Assembly: GCF_006517175.1 (NCBI RefSeq)
Contig: NZ_CP041186.1
Span: forward strand, 124,001 to 188,000
Direction: 5' to 3'
Source of the DNA: Persicimonas caeni
GTDB taxonomy: Bacteria; Myxococcota_A; Bradymonadia; Bradymonadales; Bradymonadaceae
DNA: 64,000 nt
The notes under the pieces: model-generated
Seen by the model: only the letters and a program-made list of their open reading frames with translations
Told to the model about the DNA's origin: nothing
The model's database searches: none
Made by a program: the position numbers and the translations under genes
Part shown: one piece after another, positions 58,555-64,000 of the stretch
How the letters are laid out: every line of letters begins with the position of its first letter
Numbering within the stretch: position 1 is the first letter of the stretch

Positions 58555-59433
58555 TTACGGGCTTGCGAGCGTGATGTCGCGTGACATGTCGGCGCAGACG
58601 TACCACTCGGCATCGTCGGCGAAAGCATGGACGAGCGCCGGGCAATCGAGAGTAGCAACCGCCTCGAGAAATGTCTTCGGCTCCTTCGACAGAGCCTCTT
58701 CAAGTGCGGCGCGAGCAAGTGACTGCTCGCAAAGGTAAAGCCAGAAATCTCCGCAGTGCAGGTGGTCGATGAGGTCCGTTGGTGTCACCGTCGACTCGAC
58801 CTGCCAGTGGCGCTCTTCCACCTGTATCAAATGCGGCTCGAGCGTTGGGGCGTCGATCTTCGTTTCGCAAACTAAGAAGAGAGGAAAGAACGACGACAGA
58901 AGTCGCGCTAGTACCTCTTGCCTCGTTTGCTCGAAGCTACGCCTCCGCTTGCCCCACCAGGCGAAGAGCGGCCTCCTGAGGTGCCAGAGGCGCAGTGAAC
59001 CACGCGCCCAACGATCTGTGTACTCGCCGATCAGCACGTCCGCGACCGAATTGATGATGTCGAGCCCTTGTCTTGCGTCCGCGTGGGGACAGCTAAACCA
59101 CTCGATCGCCAGCGCCTTCAGTTCCGCGAGCGACATCTGGGGGATGCGCGCGAGGTCGTGCTGACTGCCACGAAGCTCGTAAAGCTGGGTGAGAGTCTGG
59201 ATCAGGCGAGCCTTGAACTCATCGCACGCAGGTTCGATCTGCTCGCGGAGAACAGGAAAAACTCGACCGTCATCGGCACATTCGAGCTCGAAGGGAACTC
59301 CCTCGGCGTCAAACCCGGTATACAATCCAGCTTCGATCTCGGGCGGTTCATAGTACCCCCAGAGTTCTCGAGTCTCGAAGTGGACATCGAGTGTGCTGGG
59401 ATCGTCGTCGAAAATGAACAGGGGTTTCTTCAT
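58555..59433 (-). CDS. Hypothetical protein
   Basis: The protein is 292 aa from an ATG at 59433 (an upstream in-frame start would lie in repeat B2). It begins MKKPLFIFDDDPSTLDVHFETREL and is Trp/Leu-rich, with a helical middle (LRRPLFAWWGKRRRSFEQTRQEVLARLLSSFFPLFLV). No family was recognised. The N-terminal IFDDDP could recall HAD or response-regulator starts, but the other motifs are absent. Confidence 0.55.
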   Translation of the reverse strand: MKKPLFIFDDDPSTLDVHFETRELWGYYEPPEIEAGLYTGFDAEGVPFELECADDGRVFPVLREQIEPACDEFKARLIQTLTQLYELRGSQHDLARIPQMSLAELKALAIEWFSCPHADARQGLDIINSVADVLIGEYTDRWARGSLRLWHLRRPLFAWWGKRRRSFEQTRQEVLARLLSSFFPLFLVCETKIDAPTLEPHLIQVEERHWQVESTVTPTDLIDHLHCGDFWLYLCEQSLARAALEEALSKEPKTFLEAVATLDCPALVHAFADDAEWYVCADMSRDITLASP

Positions 59434-59447
59434 TCGCGTTACCGGGC

Positions 59448-59549
59448 GCAAACCGGCCACGCAGCCGATCCGCTAGATGCTCCTCCCTGTGGCGCGCTTT
59501 CCAGCGCCATGGGGAGGTGTCGAGTGTTGTTCACGAGACGGAGGGGCGG
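59448..59549 (+). repeat. Dispersed repeat family B, copy B2
   Basis: Matches B1 over about 100 bases with the same hairpin (CCTCCC...GGGAGG) and TGTCGAGTGTTGTTCACGAG ACGGAGGGGCGG. The hypothetical protein start lies 15 bases to its left. Confidence 0.85.
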
Positions 59550-59638
59550 CTCGACCATCGACCCCTTCACGAAGCGAATTGACCGGCCCAGGCGAAAGCG
59601 TGCGCAGGACGCGCAAATCCCTCGAATACCCGCATAAG

Positions 59639-59950
59639 CTAGGCTTCGTCAGGTCTCGTAGTTGCCAGCCGACGACCCTTCCAGAGCGCATGAACGGCCA
59701 CTACGGCAAGCACGACGCTGAGAACCCAAACCGTGTAGCCGCCAATGACCACGTACATCGGCGTGTGGCAAACCTCGTTCTCCAAGGCTAACCGTCCGGC
59801 ACATCGCACTCCGTGAACACTACGGATGGAGTTCGCCATCGAACCGGCATAACTCAGCGCCCAATAGCCAGCATACGCTGAGAGCGCGACGCCACCGAAG
59901 CAGAGCTTGGCGCGGCGAGCCAGGTTCACAGTGTCCGCATCTCTATCCAT
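59639..59950 (-). CDS. Small two-helix membrane protein
   Basis: The protein is 103 aa from the ATG at 59950. Two hydrophobic helices (CFGGVALSAYAGYWALSYAG and YVVIGGYTVWVLSVVLAVVAV) flank a loop with two Cys (VRCAGRLALENEVCHTPM). A longer upstream frame is not convincing. Unknown function. Confidence 0.5.
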   Translation of the reverse strand: MDRDADTVNLARRAKLCFGGVALSAYAGYWALSYAGSMANSIRSVHGVRCAGRLALENEVCHTPMYVVIGGYTVWVLSVVLAVVAVHALWKGRRLATTRPDEA

Positions 59951-60247
59951 TCGTTGATCGAGCCAAAAGGAGTCCGCCCCCCTGCCTTGCAGGGACTGAT
60001 GCTCCAACTCTAATTGACTGAAGCCTCGATTGCCACAGTTGGGAGCCGTGACCGGAGACCGGACACCGTGACCGGTGCCGGCCGTCGACTCGGCGCGCTG
60101 CGCGCGCCATAGAGGTGGGTGGGCGCGCATCTAGCTTTCAGGCTTTCCGTCCACCGGGACAAGCCCGGTGGGGCGGCTGCCTCGCCGAACTGCGAAAAAG
60201 AACCGCAGCTCAATCGTTGAGCGAACCAGGCCGCCCCCCAGAAGCCA

Positions 60248-61054
60248 TCATGGACGAGGAATAAACCCGCCCTTGGGCTCGACCTGATAACAGGTGGGTA
60301 TTTCGACGGGAACCGTGGTTGAGGGCACCAGCTTCGCATCGGCCGGGACCCGAACATAAATCCGGCGCAGAGGGCTTTTCCTTCCACATCCGTTGGCCCC
60401 CATTGACTCACATACGGGTACCGTCTTTGTCTGCTGGCACTGCTGCTCGGGATATACCGGGAAGACGTCTTTTTCGGCGTCGAGAAAGAAGTCGACCGTG
60501 ACTGGCTCACACGAGGTCGTCTCGTAGGCGACCAACCAATGGTGACCGTCGGGGTCGACGAAGAGCGCCCCGAGCCCGTCGCCTCGGGCTCCTCCGGGCC
60601 GAACTCTGGTCAACGTTTGGCGTTGAATCGAAAACTCCCGGACATCGATGAGTCGTTTCCAGCCCCGCCCATACGCCTCACGTAGTTTTGTTTCGCGAAT
60701 AAAGGCGTTCGACTCTTCCATGATGCGTCGCCCCTCTGCTCTCGTCGCACAACCTTCCGAGCCGAGCTCGGGTGGCCTCGGTTCAGCGGGAGCTTCGCTG
60801 TCGAGCACGTCTTCTTCGACCATGGGGCCGAGCTCGGGAGCTTCAGCCGGAGACTCTTCGTCGCCCGTGGCTTCTATCCCAGGGTCAGCGCTTTCGTCGG
60901 GGTCCGCCTGCTCGGATTGCTTCGTGTCGGTGGGTTCTCCAGCCGACGCCCGCGACTCCTCGGGAAGCCGATCTGCCCCCTTCCCGGTCGCTGAGCACGC
61001 CGCGAGGCAGAGAACCGTGAGCGAGAGGACGCAGCATTTCTTCCAAGTTCTCAT
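60248..61054 (-). CDS. Lipoprotein
   Basis: The protein is 268 aa. The signal and lipobox (VLSLTVLCLAAC) are followed by a long disordered acidic Glu/Pro/Ser stretch (about 25-100). A compact Cys-containing C-terminal domain follows (SCEPVTVDFFLDAEKDVFPVYPEQQCQQTKTVPVCESMGANGCGRK). The acidic linker after a lipobox is repeated in the 62623 lipoprotein and is typical of this organism group. Function unknown. Confidence 0.75.
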   Translation of the reverse strand: MRTWKKCCVLSLTVLCLAACSATGKGADRLPEESRASAGEPTDTKQSEQADPDESADPGIEATGDEESPAEAPELGPMVEEDVLDSEAPAEPRPPELGSEGCATRAEGRRIMEESNAFIRETKLREAYGRGWKRLIDVREFSIQRQTLTRVRPGGARGDGLGALFVDPDGHHWLVAYETTSCEPVTVDFFLDAEKDVFPVYPEQQCQQTKTVPVCESMGANGCGRKSPLRRIYVRVPADAKLVPSTTVPVEIPTCYQVEPKGGFIPRP

Positions 61055-61148
61055 CGAGCAGATCCTTTAGAAATCGTACGTTGCAACGATAGAGGCCCGT
61101 GAACCCTATGGGTACCACCGTTTGTCTTAGTGCTACAACGTCACCACC

Positions 61149-62288
61149 CTACCGCCTCATCTGCCGATACGCATCGGGGCCAAAATGGTGGATGGCAGCC
61201 CCTGCACAAGTGGCGGCCCCCGCCCGCGCTCGACATCGACCGCGCAACTCGTCGAGAACACCGTAGAGCGCCTCATAACCCTCCTGGTAAAAGGAGCAGG
61301 CATCGGGCGCGATACGCTCCGGGCCGGTCTCGACGCCGAACACGACCGGCGTGTGGCGCCACAGGTCGAGGTTCTGCTCGACGCCGCCGACCACGCCGTT
61401 GCCGTCGTGCGCCCCATGGAAGAACGACGGCTCGCCGTCACGGTTGGGGCGATTGTCGTAGTAGTTCAACACGGTGACGTAGTCCGTGGGCGCGTCCACC
61501 TGGTCGAGAAAACGACGCATGGGGGCGTTGTAATGGGCCAGGTCTGCGCCCACGTCGACCGCCAACGTCAGGTGCTGGCCGGTCTTCTGCTCGTAGGCGG
61601 CGAAGCTATCCCTGCACGAGTCCAAAATGCGCTTCCAGCGCGCGGTCCACTCGCGGTTGTAGCCGTTTGGGAGCCGCTCCTCCCACCACATGCCGGCGTG
61701 GGGTCCTTCGGTGACGGTGTGAGGCTCGATGTCGAAGTGGACCCCGTCGAAGCGCGCCTCGGCGTCGTCCGTGGCCAGATTGAAGTCGACGATGTCGCGA
61801 CAAATCCGCACGGGCACCTTGGCGTTTTGCTCGCTCGCCAGCCAAATGGCCTGGCCGTCCAGGTACTCCACGGCGACTCCCTGCTGGTGCGCGCGCCGCA
61901 AAAAGGCGCGAAGCGCAGGCCGCTCATCCTCGTCGCCAATCGGGTCGTAGGTCACTCTTCGTAGCCGCGCCAATCGTCCGTCGTTGTTGTGATTGCGCGC
62001 CTCGAAGTACAGCCGGTCGACCGCCTGCGCCTCGCGTCCGTGTGGGGCACGCAAAAACTCGAACAGCTCGTCGGCCGCGCCATCAGCGTTCTCGATAAGC
62101 GCCTGTGCGTTCGGCGACTCGCTCCACAGCCACATCGCTCGCATTTGACCGGCCCGGCGCTCCCCGGACTGACTCGCCTGCACCTGGTTGGCCGGTGGCG
62201 ACTGAGGCGTCGAGCAGCACGTCATTCCCCCACCCACCGCCAGGAGAACACAGCTCAGCGTGACGGCTTGGAAGACACGGGTCGGCAT
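61149..62288 (-). CDS. Lipoprotein with glycoside hydrolase-like TIM-barrel
   Basis: The protein is 379 aa from the ATG at 62288 (MPTRVFQAVTLSCVLLAVGGGMTCC has a signal and lipobox-like Cys). The core shows barrel strands such as RAMWLWSES, VDRLYFEARNHNN, GVAVEYLDG, FDGVHFDIEPH, LTLAVDVGAD, YVTVLNYYD and VVFGVETG. The FDIEPH with an acidic residue at a strand end resembles glycosidase-type catalytic sites. Substrate unknown. The gene is separated by 94 bases from the preceding lipoprotein gene on the same strand. Confidence 0.65.
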   Translation of the reverse strand: MPTRVFQAVTLSCVLLAVGGGMTCCSTPQSPPANQVQASQSGERRAGQMRAMWLWSESPNAQALIENADGAADELFEFLRAPHGREAQAVDRLYFEARNHNNDGRLARLRRVTYDPIGDEDERPALRAFLRRAHQQGVAVEYLDGQAIWLASEQNAKVPVRICRDIVDFNLATDDAEARFDGVHFDIEPHTVTEGPHAGMWWEERLPNGYNREWTARWKRILDSCRDSFAAYEQKTGQHLTLAVDVGADLAHYNAPMRRFLDQVDAPTDYVTVLNYYDNRPNRDGEPSFFHGAHDGNGVVGGVEQNLDLWRHTPVVFGVETGPERIAPDACSFYQEGYEALYGVLDELRGRCRARAGAATCAGAAIHHFGPDAYRQMRR

Positions 62289-62622
62289 AGGTCGGCTCTG
62301 GATCGAAGCGGAGGAACGGTGATGAACGGGCGTGCTCCAAATGTATGCACGTCGTGCCGCTGCTTCCGAGGAGTCGACCGTTCTAGAACCCCGTCCGACC
62401 CACCTTCGAGCGTTTCGGCACCAAAACTGCACCGTCGACGACGAGGGGCACGACCAAAGACACGTAAACCACTGAAGATCCACACCTTTCACATCCTTAG
62501 ACTGTTTTAGTTGTACCTTATGGCCTCGGGCGGGACGATATAAATGTCAACGATGACCGAGGTCGCTAGGCAGGTGGCCGAGGAACTCGATCTGCTAATT
62601 CGATGTGTCATGAGGGCAAACG
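62289..62622. other. Gene-free divergent promoter region
   Basis: 334 bases between two divergent lipoprotein genes. Promoters are expected; I see no clear boxes or palindromes. Confidence 0.4.
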
Positions 62623-63801
62623 ATGAGAAACGGAACGAAATCTAGGCGACTGATGATGGTGGCTTGTCTAGCGGCGTCGGTGGCGTTGGCGGCTTGTGGC
62701 GGCGACGACAACCCTGCCGGCAATAACGCGAATCTCAGCGCCAACAACGGTGCGGACACAGGCGAGCCGGACACTGGTACCCCCGATGCCGACGAGCAGG
62801 ATGCCGGCGATGAGGACGGCGGCGAGCAGGATGCCGGCGATGAGGACGGCGGCGAACAGGATGCCGGCGACGAGGACGCCGACGTCGAAACCTGCGAATT
62901 CGACGACATGCTCAGCCAGGCGGCCGACCTCGAGCTCGACGAGAGCGCCAACAGTTGGTCGCTACAAGCCGAGACCGGCGCGCAGATGCTCTCGCTCTGG
63001 ATCGGCAAAGACGCCGGAGCGACGGGCACCGGCTCGGTCGACTTCGCAGACTCCCCGCTGGCCGACCAAGACAACGCGCTGGTCGTCGGACGAGGCTGTT
63101 CGTCGGAGGGCTGCGATGCCTACTTCATGGCGATCGGGGGCTCGATGGATATCACCACCTGGGATAAGGACACCGCCGGAAGCTTCGAAGCCGACATCTC
63201 CGACGTCGAACTGGTCGAGATTGCCGCGACAGCGAACGGCTTCGAGCGCGTCGACAGCGGCCTAACCTCGTGCATCGACAGCCTCAGCCTCACCGCGGCG
63301 ACCGATCCGATGGACGCCTTTCCGGACGTCACCACCTGCGACCGCGACGGAATCACCACCGCTGGTGGAAACTCGGCGGTTCCGACCGATAGCGGCGCAC
63401 TGATCGTCGAGGCGGCTACCGACGGCCAAGCCACTCAGGACTTCCTGTCGCTGCAGATCTATCCCGACCTCGCCGGCGCGGCGACCTCCGCAGGCACCTA
63501 CCAGCTCACAGACTTTAATTACGCGACCTGCGAGAACTGTCTGCTGATCTACGCCGGCTGCGACGATCAGACCTGCCAGAAGACGTTTATCGCCGGCGAA
63601 GGCACCCTCGAGGTCACCAACGCCGGCACGGTCGACGGCGCATTCACCGCTGGAGAGCCGTTCACCGCGGCGCTGACAAACGCCAAGCTCGTCGAGGTGA
63701 CCATCGACGCGAATTACGACACCGAGGTCGTCGAAGGCGGCGAGAGCTGGTGCATCAGCCAGTACTACTGGGACGGCGCGATTCAATCTCCCCTGCCCTG
63801 A
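62623..63801 (+). CDS. Lipoprotein with acidic 10-residue repeats
   Basis: The protein is 392 aa. The lipobox (LAASVALAAC) is followed by a Gly/Asn linker and Asp/Glu repeats (three copies of EQDAGDEDGG or EDA). A Cys-rich C-terminal region with two similar beta-rich halves follows (VVGRGCSSEGCDAYFMAIGGSM and LIYAGCDDQTCQKTFIAGEG). It is surface- or periplasm-anchored, with unknown function. Confidence 0.78.
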   Translation: MRNGTKSRRLMMVACLAASVALAACGGDDNPAGNNANLSANNGADTGEPDTGTPDADEQDAGDEDGGEQDAGDEDGGEQDAGDEDADVETCEFDDMLSQAADLELDESANSWSLQAETGAQMLSLWIGKDAGATGTGSVDFADSPLADQDNALVVGRGCSSEGCDAYFMAIGGSMDITTWDKDTAGSFEADISDVELVEIAATANGFERVDSGLTSCIDSLSLTAATDPMDAFPDVTTCDRDGITTAGGNSAVPTDSGALIVEAATDGQATQDFLSLQIYPDLAGAATSAGTYQLTDFNYATCENCLLIYAGCDDQTCQKTFIAGEGTLEVTNAGTVDGAFTAGEPFTAALTNAKLVEVTIDANYDTEVVEGGESWCISQYYWDGAIQSPLP

Positions 63802-63813
63802 GCCGCGGCTCAT

Positions 63814-63847
63814 CGCGCCATCACACCGAGCGGTTCGTGGTGGCGCG
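63814..63847 (+). terminator. Hairpin after the 62623 lipoprotein gene
   Basis: CGCGCCATCAC (63814-63824) pairs with GTGGTGGCGCG (63837-63847) with one mismatch. It has no T-tract directly behind it; a T-run occurs 30 bases later. Confidence 0.5.
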
Positions 63848-63896
63848 TGTCTCACCACCGAATGTTCAACGCCTGAATTTTTTTAAAGAGGACACC

Positions 63897-64000
63897 ATGA
63901 AGAATCTCCATGACAGAACGCAACATCTCTCCCCGCGTCTTGCGGGACTCGCCCTGACCGCCGCCGTTTCGCTGGCAGCAGTGGGATGCGGAAACCTCGA
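63897..64000 (+). CDS. Lipoprotein, 3' end outside window
   Basis: It starts with ATG at 63897 after an AGAGGA site. The visible 34 residues (MKNLHDRTQHLSPRLAGLALTAAVSLAAVGC...) form a lipoprotein signal with a Cys lipobox. The mature part is cut by the window edge. It may be a neighbour paralog of the preceding lipoprotein. Confidence 0.65.
   Translation, partial: MKNLHDRTQHLSPRLAGLALTAAVSLAAVGCGNL

Overview
The window is high-GC bacterial DNA. Its host genes are a thrombospondin-type-3/MopE-like Cys-Asp repeat protein, several lipoproteins with Asp/Glu-rich linkers, a RIO-type kinase, a tandem PARP-type zinc-finger protein and an IF2N-TPR protein. Together with chromosomal parA/parB these suggest a deltaproteobacterial-grade organism, Myxococcota or Bradymonadales. 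That placement is an inference from gene content; there is no rRNA here to confirm it.

Host left arm (1-8160): the end of a Ca-binding repeat protein, a membrane-anchored lytic transglycosylase, a propionyl-CoA-type carboxyltransferase, then corA, parB and parA on the minus strand, and an intact tRNA-Pro(GGG).

Prophage (about 8161-43148): a tailed phage with Mu-like head genes has integrated into the tRNA-Pro 3' half. A tyrosine integrase lies next to the tRNA. Next comes a minus-strand early operon (14904 to 10733: replication organizer, HTH protein, NUMOD4/HNH proteins, KH protein). An accessory island (15198-21568) follows, holding a lipoprotein, an XRE regulator, a DUF2726-like nuclease, a Panacea toxin-antitoxin pair and a metallophosphoesterase. 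The late operon runs right to left from 41881 to 21565: small and large terminase, portal-gpF fusion, protease/scaffold, capsid, connectors, tail tube, a G/GT chaperone pair with a -1 slippery site, tape measure, tail tip and fibre genes, and a XhlA-like holin. A 14-bp palindrome, TGCAATCG(A/G)TTGCA, recurs upstream of several phage units and is probably a phage operator. The right-end cargo gene (41984-42955) has an AlbA/Schlafen-like N-terminal domain.

Attachment-site array (43100-54598): the 45-49 bp tRNA-Pro 3' core recurs three more times, at 43100, 50619 and 54554, each followed by the same GNRA-type terminator. The 43149-50667 segment is a degenerate phage-like unit. It holds a truncated minor tail protein, a complete IS21-family insertion with 7-bp target duplications, homologs of the prophage's regulatory genes, a frameshifted copy of the 41477 gene, and a second AlbA-like gene. 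That gene is about 99% identical over its first 415 bases to the first copy and then changes to an unrelated C-terminus. The 50668-54598 segment holds small accessory genes and gene fragments.

Host right arm (54599-64000): IF2N-TPR protein, a 42-bp tandem repeat array, the PARP-type zinc-finger protein, the RIO kinase, membrane proteins and lipoproteins. Two families of dispersed hairpin repeats (A, five copies; B, two copies) are scattered from 43 to 59.5 kb.

The most notable features are the pair of AlbA-domain genes with exchanged C-termini beside repeated att sites, the shared palindromic operator, a probable Acb2/Tad1-type anti-defence protein inside the head operon, and the dispersed repeat families.
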